Assembly: GCF_900129855.1 (NCBI RefSeq)
Contig: NZ_LT670819.1
Span: 9,114,001 to 9,178,000, forward strand
Source of the DNA: Streptomyces sp. 3214.6
GTDB lineage: Bacteria > Actinomycetota > Actinomycetes > Streptomycetales > Streptomycetaceae
Length of the DNA: 64,000 nt
Direction: 5' to 3'
A program made the position numbers and the translations under genes. The notes beneath the pieces are model-generated. The model did no database searches, had not been told where the DNA came from, and worked only from the letters and a program-made list of their open reading frames with translations. Shown piece by piece: positions 24,980-34,030 of this stretch (positions are counted from its first letter, which is position 1; each line of letters opens with the position of its first letter).

Positions 24980-27427
24980 TCAGGGAAGCTCGGGCAGGTC
25001 CTCCGCGTACAGCAGCGTCAGGTCGTCCTTGTTCGGCTCCGCCACCTGGGCGACCCGGCTGGCGTGCCGCTCGACCATCGCCTCGAACGTCTGCCGCGCG
25101 GTACGCCCGTTGCCGAAGGCGGGACCCTTGGGGAGCTCCGTGAAGTACTTCAGCAGGGCGTCCGCGGTGCCCGGGCCGAGCCGGTACTCGTGCTCCTCGG
25201 CCTGCTGCTCCACGATCCGCAGCAGCTCGTCGGGACCGTAGTCACCGAAGGTGATGGTCCGTGAGAAACGGGACGCCACTCCGGGGTTGACCGACAGGAA
25301 CCGCTCCATCTCAGCCGTGTAGCCCGCCACGATCACGACCACGGCGTCCCGGTGGTCCTCCATCAGCTTCACGAGCGTGTCGATGGCCTCCTTGCCGAAG
25401 TCCCGCCCCGCGTCCTCCGGCGACAGCGCGTACGCCTCGTCGATGAACAGCACACCGCCGTGCGCCCGTTGGAAGGCCTCCTGGGTGCGGATCGCCGTCG
25501 AGCCGATGTGCTCGCCGACCAGGTCGACACGGGACACCTCGACGAGGTGGCCCTTCTCCAGGACGTCGAGGGCGGCGAGGATCTCGCCGTAGAGACGCGC
25601 GACCGTCGTCTTGCCGGTGCCGGGGGAGCCGGTGAAGACCAGGTGGCGCTTGACGGACGCCGCCTTGAGCCCGGCCTGCTGCCGGCGACGGCCCACCTCG
25701 ATCATGTCGATGAGGGCCCGCACTTCCCGCTTGACGCTCTCCAGGCCCACCAGCGTGTCCAGTTCGCCGAGCACGTCCTTGGACGTCCGCACCGACGTCT
25801 GCGGTTCGGCGGCGGCCTGCTGCGGCTCCGCCTCGGTGACACGCTGCTCGGGAATCATCCCGAGCAGACCGGGCGACTGGGCGGTCGTCTGCACGGCCGT
25901 CTCCGGCGCCGCCGTGGCCATCGGCGTCCGCACGCCCGCGCTCTCGTCGCTGGTGCAGTCCTCGACCACCGGACCGGAACCGGGCGTGGCGTCCGCCCCG
26001 GCGTCCGCGAACTCGTAGCCACCGCGCGCGCAGCGCTCCGTACGGCACTTGCGCAGCGTCGTACGACTGCCGTCTATCACGTGGAAGCCGTAGCCGCCGC
26101 TGTTGGTCACCCGGCAGTTCAGGAAGCTGCCGCGACCGCCGGCCGACACATAGAACCCGGCCTCGGCGGGGGAGTCGACCGTGCAGCGCTCGACGGTGGG
26201 GTCGGCACCCTTGGTGACGATCACGCCGGTCTGCGTGCTGTCCACCGTGCAGTTGTTGAGGGTGCCGCCGCTGCCGTGGTCACGGAACCACGCGCCGGTC
26301 GCCGCGTCCCGGATCCGGCAGTCGTCGAGCTGGGCGGTCGCGCCGTCGCTCACCGACACGGCCGTGTTGCGGACCTGGGAGAGGTCACTGTCGACGACGT
26401 CCGCGCGCGAGCCGCGGTCGAGGACGAACAGCGCGTCCGGCACGTCGTGCACCCGGCAGGAGTCGAGGACCGCGGTGGCGCCGTCGCTGACCCAGACGGC
26501 CGGGTAGTCGCCGGTGCTGTCGAAGATCTCGCACTGGTTGGCGTCCACGCGCGTGCCCGGGTCCCACACCGAAAGACCGTTGCGCCCGAACTGACGCACC
26601 GTCGTGCGGGTCAGCGTCAGGACGGAACGGGAACGCAGGTCGACCGCGTTCTCCGGGATGTCGTGGATACGGCAGTCGGCGAGGGTGAGCACGGCGTCCG
26701 TGTCGAGGGTGACGCCGTCGGCGGTCGTGCGGTGCACATCGCAGTCGGTGAGGTGCGCGGTGGCCCGGGCGGTGATCTGCACACCGCTGCCCCTGACCTC
26801 GTACACCTCGCAACCCACCGCCTCCAGCGCCGAGTTGTCGCCGGTCGCGCTGAGTCCCGCGCCCGAGGTGTGGTGCACCCTGCAGCGCTCCAGCCGGGGG
26901 TGGGCGCCCCCGCGCACCGCGACGCCGGCCTGACCCGCCGCGACGACCTCGCACTCCTCGAAGACACCGCCGCCGCCGTCGACCACGGCGATGCCGACGC
27001 CCGCCGGGTTGTCCACCGTGCACCGCCGCACCGTCGGGCGGGCGCTGCCGCGCACCTCGATGCCCGCGGCGGAGCGGGTGACGATCCGCAGGTTCAGCAG
27101 CTCCGGTGTGCCTTCCTCGACGAGCACCGCGGGCGCCGCCGCGTCCTGGCCCTCCACATGGAGGTCCTGCACCACCGCCGAGGCCCGCACGGTCAGCGGC
27201 ACCCCGTCCACGGGCGCGAGGCGCACGGAGCCGGGGGAGCCCTCGGGGCCGCGCAGTGTCACCGACCGCTGCACCACGAGGTTCTCCCGGTAGGTGCCGG
27301 GAGCGATGGTGAGGACATCGCCCTCGGCCGCGGCCTCCAGGGCGGCGGCGAGCGATGCGTACTCACCCGTGCGGCGCCGCCACCTCGATGTGCCGGTGTG
27401 CGTCACCTGGACCGTGCCCTGTGCCAT
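24980..27427 (-). CDS. Right-handed beta-helix repeat protein fused to CbxX/EccA-type AAA+ ATPase
   Basis: About 815 residues from ATG 27427. Residues about 30-490 are repeated pectate-lyase-like coils (patterns such as LRGPEGSPGSVRLAPVDG, VRRCTVDNPAGVGIAVVDGG, LADCRIHDIPENAVDLRS). After a linker, residues about 555-815 form an AAA+ domain: VGLESVKREVRALIDMIEV, Walker A FTGSPGTGKTTVARLYGE near 597, Walker B GVLFIDEAYALSPED near 658, sensor and arginine-finger regions through VASRFSRTITF. This domain belongs to the CbxX/CfqX group that includes EccA of type VII secretion, but no ecc or esx genes are here. The likely role is ATP-driven remodelling of a partner recognised by the beta-helix. Confidence 0.92.
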   Translation of the reverse strand: MAQGTVQVTHTGTSRWRRRTGEYASLAAALEAAAEGDVLTIAPGTYRENLVVQRSVTLRGPEGSPGSVRLAPVDGVPLTVRASAVVQDLHVEGQDAAAPAVLVEEGTPELLNLRIVTRSAAGIEVRGSARPTVRRCTVDNPAGVGIAVVDGGGGVFEECEVVAAGQAGVAVRGGAHPRLERCRVHHTSGAGLSATGDNSALEAVGCEVYEVRGSGVQITARATAHLTDCDVHRTTADGVTLDTDAVLTLADCRIHDIPENAVDLRSRSVLTLTRTTVRQFGRNGLSVWDPGTRVDANQCEIFDSTGDYPAVWVSDGATAVLDSCRVHDVPDALFVLDRGSRADVVDSDLSQVRNTAVSVSDGATAQLDDCRIRDAATGAWFRDHGSGGTLNNCTVDSTQTGVIVTKGADPTVERCTVDSPAEAGFYVSAGGRGSFLNCRVTNSGGYGFHVIDGSRTTLRKCRTERCARGGYEFADAGADATPGSGPVVEDCTSDESAGVRTPMATAAPETAVQTTAQSPGLLGMIPEQRVTEAEPQQAAAEPQTSVRTSKDVLGELDTLVGLESVKREVRALIDMIEVGRRRQQAGLKAASVKRHLVFTGSPGTGKTTVARLYGEILAALDVLEKGHLVEVSRVDLVGEHIGSTAIRTQEAFQRAHGGVLFIDEAYALSPEDAGRDFGKEAIDTLVKLMEDHRDAVVVIVAGYTAEMERFLSVNPGVASRFSRTITFGDYGPDELLRIVEQQAEEHEYRLGPGTADALLKYFTELPKGPAFGNGRTARQTFEAMVERHASRVAQVAEPNKDDLTLLYAEDLPELP

Positions 27428-27535
27428 GGCGTTGCTGTGCCCCCACCTCGTGGTACGCGGGTTGATGCCGAAATGCTTCGGCCGGACCACCGTAGCGTGC
27501 GCGCGGGTGGTGGGTTGACCAGAGACGGATGGCCG

Positions 27536-28150
27536 TCAGCTGCCGGTGCCGGTGCGGCCCCAGTCCGGGCCCGCCCGGTCCCAGGCCTGATCCCAACGGG
27601 TGTACCGGCGGCGGACCATGCGCCAGACGATCAGCCGTCGGCCGCCCTCGACGAGGCCCGCGGTGAGCAGGGCCGCGCCGAAACCGGCGAGCACGGCGTG
27701 TGTCGTCGCCGTGGCGGAGTCCAGCGGGCGGGCCGCCAGCCGGCCGTGGCCGTCGGTCCACATCTCGAAGTGGTCGCCGCTGTGCGGGGTCTTGAGGCCC
27801 GCCAGGACCGTGCCGTGCCGCGTGGTGCCGTCCGGCGCGGTCCAGTCCGCGACGACCCGCGTACGGGCGTCGCGGCCGGTGACCGTCTCGGGGTCCACTT
27901 CCAGGGGCGAGCCGTCCACCTTCCGCACCACGGTGGCCGTGACCTCGTGGCGGGACACGCGCTGTTCGCGGACCGCCTGCTGCAGGACGCCTTGCGCGAC
28001 CGCCCCGACGACGGAGCCCACCACGGGCGCCACGACAAGGATCAGAAGGAGGGCCGAGAAGGCCACCCAGGCCTCGGCCAGGTCCGTCGCACGGCGCAGC
28101 GGGTTGTGTCGCCAGTGCCAGATTCCGCGGATTGCTCCCACCGTCCGCAC
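27536..28150 (-). CDS. Rv1733c-like two-helix membrane protein
   Basis: 204 residues. The N-terminal segment GIWHWRHNPLRRATDLAEAW is the hallmark of Streptomyces/mycobacterial Rv1733c-like proteins. Helix 1 is VAFSALLLILVVAPVVGSVV, helix 2 is AVLAGFGAALLTAGLVEG, with an extracytoplasmic domain of about 90 residues between them (VSRHEVTATVVRKVDG, RVVADWTAPDG). The function of the family is not established. Both ends face the cytoplasm by the positive-inside rule. Confidence 0.85.
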   Translation of the reverse strand: MRTVGAIRGIWHWRHNPLRRATDLAEAWVAFSALLLILVVAPVVGSVVGAVAQGVLQQAVREQRVSRHEVTATVVRKVDGSPLEVDPETVTGRDARTRVVADWTAPDGTTRHGTVLAGLKTPHSGDHFEMWTDGHGRLAARPLDSATATTHAVLAGFGAALLTAGLVEGGRRLIVWRMVRRRYTRWDQAWDRAGPDWGRTGTGS

Positions 28151-28345
28151 CCCCTTCCCCCTCCGTGATAACTCCCGTCGGAGCCGTTCACGCGCGAGCC
28201 CGGTGAAAGAGAGAGCGAAATCACCAGGGCTCGGGACCTCTCATGAACTTCTCACGCAGTGCCAACGCTCCGGGACCGGGTGGGGGTTCCCACGGATCGC
28301 CCCGGCCCTGACCGAGGCCGGAACCCTGCGATGACCGCGCGATCA

Positions 28346-29170
28346 CTACGCGATGACGCGCACCGTGTCGCCGACCCTGACCGTGCCCCGGGAGAGGGGC
28401 ACCAGGTTCTGTCCGAAGACGAGCTTGCCGTCGAGGCGCCGGTGCCGGCCGAGGGTGGACAGCGGCTCCTTGCCGCGCCCGGCGGTGCTCTGGTCGGTGG
28501 TGGTCACGACACACCGTCCGCAGGACTTGGCGACGCGGAACTCGACCTCGCCGACGGCGAGGCGCGACCAGCCGTCCTCGGCCCAGGGGCCGGTGCCCGC
28601 CACGACCAGGTTCGGCCGGAACCGGTTCATCGGCAGCGGCCCCTCCCCGGCGTGCCCACCCTGCGCGATCAGGGAGTTGAGGGCGTCGAGGGAGGCGGTC
28701 GTGGTGACCAGCAGCGGATATCCGTCGGCGAAGGACACGGTCTCGCCGGGCAGCGCGTACTCGGGATCGACTGGCCTGCGCGTCGCGGGGTCGTCCATGT
28801 GCACCAGCCGTACGTCGGCGCCGAGATGGGCGCTGCACCAGGCGTGTGCGGCGGCGTCGGCGGGGACCCCCTCCACCTTGTCGCCGAAGATCTCCACCGA
28901 GACTGTGCCCGCCGGCTCGGGCGCCGGCACGGCCAGCGGCTCCAGACCGGGCGCGGACAGACGCACGCCGCCGCCGGGCAGAAGCTCGGCGGCGGCCAGC
29001 GCGAGGCGCGGCTGCTGGCGTTGTGTGACGACCTTTCCCCCGTGGTCGATCAGCGTCCAGCGTCGGTCACCGGCCAGCCCCCAGGGCTCCACGACGGCTT
29101 CCCGGGGCGCCTGGCCCCGGAACGCCTTGACCGGATGGACGTGTATCGACAGCAGCTGCGCATTCCCCAT
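28346..29170 (-). CDS. MOSC-domain protein (YcbX-like molybdenum-cofactor sulfurase C-terminal type)
   Basis: 274 residues. N-terminal MOSC beta-barrel: LLSIHVHPVKAFRGQAPREA, then WGLAGDRRWTLID. The MOSC domain proper carries the catalytic Cys in AKSCGRCVVTTTDQ and the conserved MNRFRPNLVV. Length and order match YcbX/mARC-like proteins that bind Moco and reduce N-hydroxylated compounds. There is no fused 2Fe-2S ferredoxin domain, so an external electron donor is needed. Confidence 0.9.
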   Translation of the reverse strand: MGNAQLLSIHVHPVKAFRGQAPREAVVEPWGLAGDRRWTLIDHGGKVVTQRQQPRLALAAAELLPGGGVRLSAPGLEPLAVPAPEPAGTVSVEIFGDKVEGVPADAAAHAWCSAHLGADVRLVHMDDPATRRPVDPEYALPGETVSFADGYPLLVTTTASLDALNSLIAQGGHAGEGPLPMNRFRPNLVVAGTGPWAEDGWSRLAVGEVEFRVAKSCGRCVVTTTDQSTAGRGKEPLSTLGRHRRLDGKLVFGQNLVPLSRGTVRVGDTVRVIA

Positions 29171-29215
29171 GCGGTCATCCTGCCAGGTGGCACCGACAAC
29201 CCGGGGCGGGGCGAC

Positions 29216-29653
29216 TCAGTAGCCGCCGCGGTACTGCTGCTGCTGGTTGTACGGGTCCTGGTACTGAGGCGCGGCGGGCCGGGGCGCGGCCGGGCGCATC
29301 GCCTCGTAGCCCATGCCGTGACCCGCCGGGCGCGGCTGCTGCTGCGCCTGGGGCCCGGGATAGCCGCGCGGCGCGGCGGCCTGCGGCGGGATGTACGCCG
29401 CCGGGGCCTGCTGCAGCGGAGCGGGCTGCTGCGCCTGCGGGTAGCCGTAGGGCGCCTGGGACGGGCCCGCCGGGAGGGCGGGCAGCGCCGACGGCAACGC
29501 GGGCAGGTTGCTGCTGCCCATGTCGTACGCGGCGGGGACCCGGATCGGGGCGATCTGCGGGGTCCCCCGCTCGGCCACGAGCGAGTCGTAGATCGGAGTG
29601 TCCGGGAAGGAGGCGTAGTAGCCGCCGCCATAGGTGGAGCGGGGGGAGGTCAT
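29216..29653 (-). CDS. Proline/glutamine-rich protein (DUF6643-like)
   Basis: 145 residues. Conserved start MTSPRSTYGGGYYASFPDTP and IYDSLVAERGTPQIAPIRVP, then a low-complexity Pro/Gln/Ala/Tyr-rich tail ending QYQDPYNQQQQYRGGY. No transmembrane or catalytic motif. The N-terminal block is highly conserved in Streptomyces; function unknown. The ATG at 29653 has no clear ribosome site, so a leaderless transcript is possible. Confidence 0.8.
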   Translation of the reverse strand: MTSPRSTYGGGYYASFPDTPIYDSLVAERGTPQIAPIRVPAAYDMGSSNLPALPSALPALPAGPSQAPYGYPQAQQPAPLQQAPAAYIPPQAAAPRGYPGPQAQQQPRPAGHGMGYEAMRPAAPRPAAPQYQDPYNQQQQYRGGY

Positions 29654-29958
29654 GGCACATAAGTTAAGCCCACGATGTGCTGGTTGGGGAGACCGATAAG
29701 AGGGTTGTTTTCCGTGTCGGTAGCGGCCTCGGATCCCTAATGCGAGCGAAGTTGGGAAAAAGGGACGGCAGGCTGTCTGTAGATCGTGTAAAGGCCGAGT
29801 TCCGAGCGGGTTACCGGCGGGTCGGTCGACGTTCGGCCGACGCTGATCCCGCGCTCCGGATGGGAGTTCTCTGTCCCGCGCAATAGGTTGGCCGGGTAGA
29901 CAACCCGAGGGGTGCCGGGCGTGCCCCCTGGGCGCACCGACACACAAGGGGGACGTGC
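29654..29958. other. Divergent intergenic region between DUF6643-like and TerD genes
   Basis: 305 bp of lower GC than the surroundings. I see no gene-like reading frame. A GTCGG/CCGAC inverted repeat lies around 29820-29840, and AT-rich patches at 29655-29670 and 29700-29715 could hold promoters. I cannot assign -35/-10 elements with confidence. GGGGG at 29949-29953 serves as the TerD ribosome site. Confidence 0.5.
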
Positions 29959-31266
29959 ATGTCAATGTCGAAGGGGTCCAATGCCCCGGTGCCGACCACG
30001 GCACTGCGAGTCGAACTGGGCTGGCGCTCGGGACCGGGCGTTCCGGACGCGGACGCGTCGGCGCTGCTCCTCGTGGGCGGAAAGGTCCGTTCCGACGCCG
30101 ACTTCGTGTTCTACAACCAGCCGGCCCACTCCTCCGGGGCGGTTCGCCACGAAGGCAAGCGCGACGCCGCGGGCCGCGTCACGGACACCCTTCTCGTCGA
30201 CCTCGCGCGCGTGGAGCCCACGATCGAGACCGTGGTCCTGGCCGCTTCGACGGACGGCGGCTCCTTCGGCCGGGTCCCGGACCTCTACATCGAGGTACGG
30301 GACCCGGCCGCGGGCACCGTCGTGGCGCGGTTCGACGCTTCCGGCGCCACCGTCGAAACGGCCTTCGTGCTCGGCGAGTTCTACCGCCGCCAGGGCGCCT
30401 GGAAGTTCCGGGCCGTCGGACAGGGCTACGACAGCGGCCTCGAAGGCCTGGCCACGGACTTCGGGATCACCGTGGACGAGCCGCAGCACACCGCCGCCCC
30501 GGTGCCGCCGACCCCGCACTCCCCGCCCCCTCCGCCGCCGGCCACGCCCGCTTTCCCGGCCACGGTTCCCCCGCCCGCCCACCAGGCCCCGCCCCCGCCC
30601 CCTCCGTCGGCGCCGCCCGCCGCGCCGGTCCGGCTGACCAAGGTGACGCTCACCAAGGCCGCCCCGTCGGTCTCCCTGACCAAGCAGGGCGGCACCTCGG
30701 GCGCCCTCCACGTGAACCTCAACTGGGAGACGCGCAAGCAGTTCTCGGGGTGGGGCAGCAAACGCGGGCGGGCGATGGCCCTGCACAACGACCTCGACCT
30801 CGACCTGTGCGCCCTGTACGAACTCGCCGACGGCCGCAAAGGCGTGGTCCAGGCCCTCGGCAACGCCTTCGGTGCCCTGCACCAGCCGCCCTACATCCAC
30901 CTTGACGGCGACGACCGTACCGGCGCGGTGGCGAGCGGCGAGAACCTGACCGTCAACCTCGACCACAAGAACGACTTCCGGCGCATCCTCGTCTTCGTGA
31001 CCATCTACGAGGGCGCCCGTTCCTTCGCCGACCTGCACGCCACGGTCACCCTGCGACCGCAGTTCGGCGCCGCGATCGACTTCTCCCTGGACGAGTGCAC
31101 GGTCCCCTCGACCGTGTGCGCCCTCGCACTGATCACCAACCACGGCGGCGACCTCGTCGTCCAGCGCGAGGCCCGCTACCTGGTTCCCGAGCGCGGGGTG
31201 AGCCCGCAGCGGACCGTCGACCACGCCTACGGGTGGGGCATGAACTGGACGCCGGGCCGCAAGTAG
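29959..31266 (+). CDS. Two-domain TerD/TerA-type stress protein with proline-rich linker
   Basis: 435 residues. Domain 1 (about 10-175) is TerD-like: VPTTALRVELGWRSGPGVPD, FVFYNQPAHSSGAVRH and IETVVLAASTDGG, with acidic Ca2+-binding loops. A proline-rich linker of about 50 residues, including runs such as PPPPPPATPAF, separates it from domain 2 (about 230-435), which has LHVNLNWETRKQFSGWG, DLDLDLCALYEL and LDGDDRTGA, closest to TerA-type modules. Ter proteins bind Ca2+ and act in tellurite, phage and envelope-stress complexes. No terB/C genes are nearby. The frame is uninterrupted, so the two-domain form is real. Confidence 0.9.
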   Translation: MSMSKGSNAPVPTTALRVELGWRSGPGVPDADASALLLVGGKVRSDADFVFYNQPAHSSGAVRHEGKRDAAGRVTDTLLVDLARVEPTIETVVLAASTDGGSFGRVPDLYIEVRDPAAGTVVARFDASGATVETAFVLGEFYRRQGAWKFRAVGQGYDSGLEGLATDFGITVDEPQHTAAPVPPTPHSPPPPPPATPAFPATVPPPAHQAPPPPPPSAPPAAPVRLTKVTLTKAAPSVSLTKQGGTSGALHVNLNWETRKQFSGWGSKRGRAMALHNDLDLDLCALYELADGRKGVVQALGNAFGALHQPPYIHLDGDDRTGAVASGENLTVNLDHKNDFRRILVFVTIYEGARSFADLHATVTLRPQFGAAIDFSLDECTVPSTVCALALITNHGGDLVVQREARYLVPERGVSPQRTVDHAYGWGMNWTPGRK

Positions 31267-31282
31267 GGCCCCCGCCCAGGGT

Positions 31283-32458
31283 TCAGCCCTCGTCGGTCAC
31301 GGCGTCCGGATGTGCGTAGGTGCGGCCCTTCCAGGCCGCACCGCGCCCCCGGTAGTGCTGCACCGCGGAATCCACCGTCATCAGGAGATAGAGGAACGCG
31401 GTGAACGGCAGCCAAGGAGCGAGCCACAGCGGCTGACCGTAGTAACGCAGCATCGGGACGTACGTGCCCGTCATCACCAGCCACGCCAGCCCGCCGAGCA
31501 CCGCCGCGGCCGTACTGCCGACGGCGAGCCCGGTGAGCAGGGCGAGCGGCGGCGCCAGGTACACCAGGGCTAGGCCGAGCACCGTACCGGCCAGCAGAAA
31601 CGGGTTGTGACGCAGTTGCGCGTAGGCGCTGCGCGAGACCATCCGCCACAGGTCGTGCAGCCTCGGGTAGGGGCGCACACTGTCCACACGGTCGGCCAGC
31701 CCCAGCCAGACATGACCGCCCCCGCCCTTCACCGCGCGCGCGAGCGCCACGTCGTCGATGACGGCGTGCCGGATGGCGTCCGGGATCCGGGCCCGCTCGG
31801 CGGCCTCGGCGCGCAGCAGGACGCAGCCGCCCGCCGCGGCCGCCGTGCGCGCCCCTCGTCGGCTGATCCGGCGGAACGGGTAGAGCTGCGCGAAGAAGTA
31901 GACGAAGGCAGGTACCACCAGCCGCTCCCATCGGCTCTCCACCCGCAGCCGGGCCATCTGGGAGACGACGTCGAAACCCCCGGTGCGCGCAGCCGCCACC
32001 AGCTCCCGCAAGCTGTCGGGCGCGTGCGCGATGTCGGCGTCTGTCAGGAGGAGGTACTCCGGTTCACGCGCGCGTGCCAGCGCGATCCCGTGCCGCACCG
32101 CCCACAGCTTCCCGGTCCAGCCCGCGGGCGGCTCACCCGGCGAGTCCACCGTCAACGGGAGCCCGCCGAGTCGCCTGGCGAGATCGCGCGCAAGATCGCC
32201 CGTGCCGTCCGAGCTGCCGTCGTCGACGAGGAAGATCTCGGCCGGCCCTGGATACTGCTGTGCGAGCAGCGAGGGCAGGCTGGCGGGCAGCACCGCCGCC
32301 TCGTCGCGCGCGGGGACGACGACACCGACCGACGGCCACCGCTCCGGTTCTCCCCGAGCCGGCAGTCGCACATCCGTGCGCCAGAAGAAGCCCTGACAGA
32401 GCAGCAGCCACAGCCAGGCGGCCAGGGACAGGGCGGCGATCCACTCGATGGCGCTCAC
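31283..32458 (-). CDS. Family 2 glycosyltransferase, HpnB-like
   Basis: 391 residues from GTG 32458. An N-terminal membrane helix (WIAALSLAAWLWLLLCQGFF) precedes the GT2 catalytic domain: SVGVVVPARDEAAVLPASL, IFLVDDGSSDGTGDLA, the DXD-like LLLTDADIAHAP and a distal VIDDVALARAVK. The C-terminus has three helices (LLAGTVLGLALVYLAPPLAL etc.). This architecture matches hopene-associated glycosyltransferase HpnB. No other hopanoid genes are present, so the acceptor may differ. Weak ribosome site. Confidence 0.88.
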   Translation of the reverse strand: MSAIEWIAALSLAAWLWLLLCQGFFWRTDVRLPARGEPERWPSVGVVVPARDEAAVLPASLPSLLAQQYPGPAEIFLVDDGSSDGTGDLARDLARRLGGLPLTVDSPGEPPAGWTGKLWAVRHGIALARAREPEYLLLTDADIAHAPDSLRELVAAARTGGFDVVSQMARLRVESRWERLVVPAFVYFFAQLYPFRRISRRGARTAAAAGGCVLLRAEAAERARIPDAIRHAVIDDVALARAVKGGGGHVWLGLADRVDSVRPYPRLHDLWRMVSRSAYAQLRHNPFLLAGTVLGLALVYLAPPLALLTGLAVGSTAAAVLGGLAWLVMTGTYVPMLRYYGQPLWLAPWLPFTAFLYLLMTVDSAVQHYRGRGAAWKGRTYAHPDAVTDEG

Positions 32459-32515
32459 GCGCGCAGTCTGCCCCACCCGACCGGGCGCCAAGAGCACATC
32501 GTCTATGGTGGCCGG

Positions 32516-33301
32516 GTGAAGATCGCGCTCATGGACTCCGGAATCGGTCTGCTGGCGGCCACCGCCGCGGTACGGCGTCTGCGGCCCGACGCCGATCTCG
32601 TGCTCTCCCTCGACCCCGACGGCATGCCCTGGGGCCCGCGCACCCCGCAGGACCTCACCGAGCGTGCCGTGGCCGTCGCCGACGCCGCCGCCGCGCACCG
32701 GCCCGAGGCCCTCATCGTCGGCTGCAACACGGCGACCGTGCACGCCCTGACCGCCCTGCGCGCCCGCCTCGAACCCGGCATCCCGGTCATCGGCACCGTA
32801 CCGGCGATCAAGCCGGCCGCGGCCGGCGGCGGTCCCGTCGCTATCTGGGCCACCCCCGCCACCACCGGCAGCCCCTACCAGAGGGGCCTCATCAAGGACT
32901 TCGCCGACGGGGTCCCGGTCACCGAGGTGCCCTGCTGGGGACTGGCCGAGGCCGTGGAGCACGCCGACGAGGCGGCGATCGACGCCGCGGTCGCCGCGGC
33001 AGCCGTGCTCACCCCCGACGAGGTGACCACCGTCGTCCTGGGCTGCACCCATTACGAACTGGTCGCCGACCGCATCCGTGCCGCCGTGCAGCGCCCCGGG
33101 CGTCCGCCGCTCGTCCTGCACGGTTCGGCCGGCGCCGTGGCGGCCCAGGCGCTGCGCCGGATCGGGGCGCGCCCCGCACCCGAGGCGACAGCCCTGGGCA
33201 CGGTGACCGTCATCCTCAGCGGCCGCCAGGGCGGTCTCCCGGCGCCCGCCCTGGCGTATGCGGAAGGCCGTCTGCTCCAGGCCGTCAGTCCCGCGCAGTG
33301 A
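32516..33301 (+). CDS. Aspartate/glutamate racemase-family protein (MurI-like)
   Basis: 261 residues from GTG 32516. Family marks: IALMDSGIGLLAATAAVRRL (catalytic acid and D-S), DGMPWGPRTPQDL, first catalytic Cys in VGCNTATVHAL, second in VVLGCTHYEL. The two-Cys active site of cofactor-independent glutamate racemase is complete. It is shorter than usual MurI and lacks the standard DSGVGGLT start, so it is more likely a paralogue or a hydantoin/aspartate-type racemase than the essential cell-wall MurI. Confidence 0.85.
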   Translation: MKIALMDSGIGLLAATAAVRRLRPDADLVLSLDPDGMPWGPRTPQDLTERAVAVADAAAAHRPEALIVGCNTATVHALTALRARLEPGIPVIGTVPAIKPAAAGGGPVAIWATPATTGSPYQRGLIKDFADGVPVTEVPCWGLAEAVEHADEAAIDAAVAAAAVLTPDEVTTVVLGCTHYELVADRIRAAVQRPGRPPLVLHGSAGAVAAQALRRIGARPAPEATALGTVTVILSGRQGGLPAPALAYAEGRLLQAVSPAQ

Positions 33302-33401
33302 CCGACGGGCGGCCGACGCCGTCCCTCGGACCGCTCGCCGCCCCGGCGGAGCAGTCACTGTGCGCAACGTGCTACCGGCGCAGCGAAACCTGAGTAACCT
33401 C

Positions 33402-33983
33402 ATGCATATGAGGGACCACCCCCAAGACGAGAGCACTCCGCTTCCCGACGTCCCGCATCGTGACGCCCCGCACCCCGACATCTGGACCGGGCGTGCCACC
33501 AACCGGTTCCAATGGCTGCTCGCGCTCGTGGGCGCCGCCTGTATGGCGCTCGGCATCGAGCTCGCCGTCGATTCGGCGTGGACGTCCGGCATCGCCCCGC
33601 TCGCCATGGCCGTCGTCGGCTGTATCGCCGCCGGGTTGCTGGTCCTCTTCGGCACCCTCGCCTTCGTCCACGTCGACCTGAAGCTCGACAGGGAGTCCCT
33701 CGAAGTACGGTGCGGTCACATCGGCCTGCCGCGCCGCCGCATCCCGCTGGCCCATGTCGCCGGCGCCGACTTCGAACCGCTCGTCACCCCCCGACACTGG
33801 GGCGGCTGGGGCTATCGCTGGCGACCCGAGAAGGGCACCGCCGTCGTCGTACGCCGTGGCGAGGGCGTCGTGCTGCGGCTGTGGGACGGTCACACGTTCA
33901 CGATCACCGTGGACGACGCGGAGTCCGCCGTACGCGTCATCAGGGCCCGGCTGCGGACGGGCGCCGAGGGCGCGGCACACTGA
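33402..33983 (+). CDS. Two-helix membrane protein with PH-like tail
   Basis: 193 residues. Two adjacent membrane helices (WLLALVGAACMALGIELAV and LAMAVVGCIAAGLLVLFGTL) are followed by a cytoplasmic beta-rich domain (LKLDRESLEVRCGHIGLPRR, GYRWRPEKGTAVVVRRGEGV, FTITVDDAESAVRVI) resembling bacterial PH or DUF3093-type domains. The start could be ATG 33402 or 33408. Function unknown. Confidence 0.75.
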   Translation: MHMRDHPQDESTPLPDVPHRDAPHPDIWTGRATNRFQWLLALVGAACMALGIELAVDSAWTSGIAPLAMAVVGCIAAGLLVLFGTLAFVHVDLKLDRESLEVRCGHIGLPRRRIPLAHVAGADFEPLVTPRHWGGWGYRWRPEKGTAVVVRRGEGVVLRLWDGHTFTITVDDAESAVRVIRARLRTGAEGAAH

Positions 33984-34030
33984 CGTCCCTCCGACAGCCG
34001 TCCGGCGTCCCACTCCGCGTCGTGGCGCTG

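Noticed and set aside
24980..27427. Type VII secretion locus because of the EccA-like ATPase
   Set aside because: No EccB-E, mycosin or WXG100 proteins occur in the window, and the N-terminal domain is a beta-helix rather than TPR.
25352..28168. A 938-codon plus-strand frame across the beta-helix/AAA gene
   Set aside because: Antisense of a well-supported minus-strand gene; no recognisable domain.
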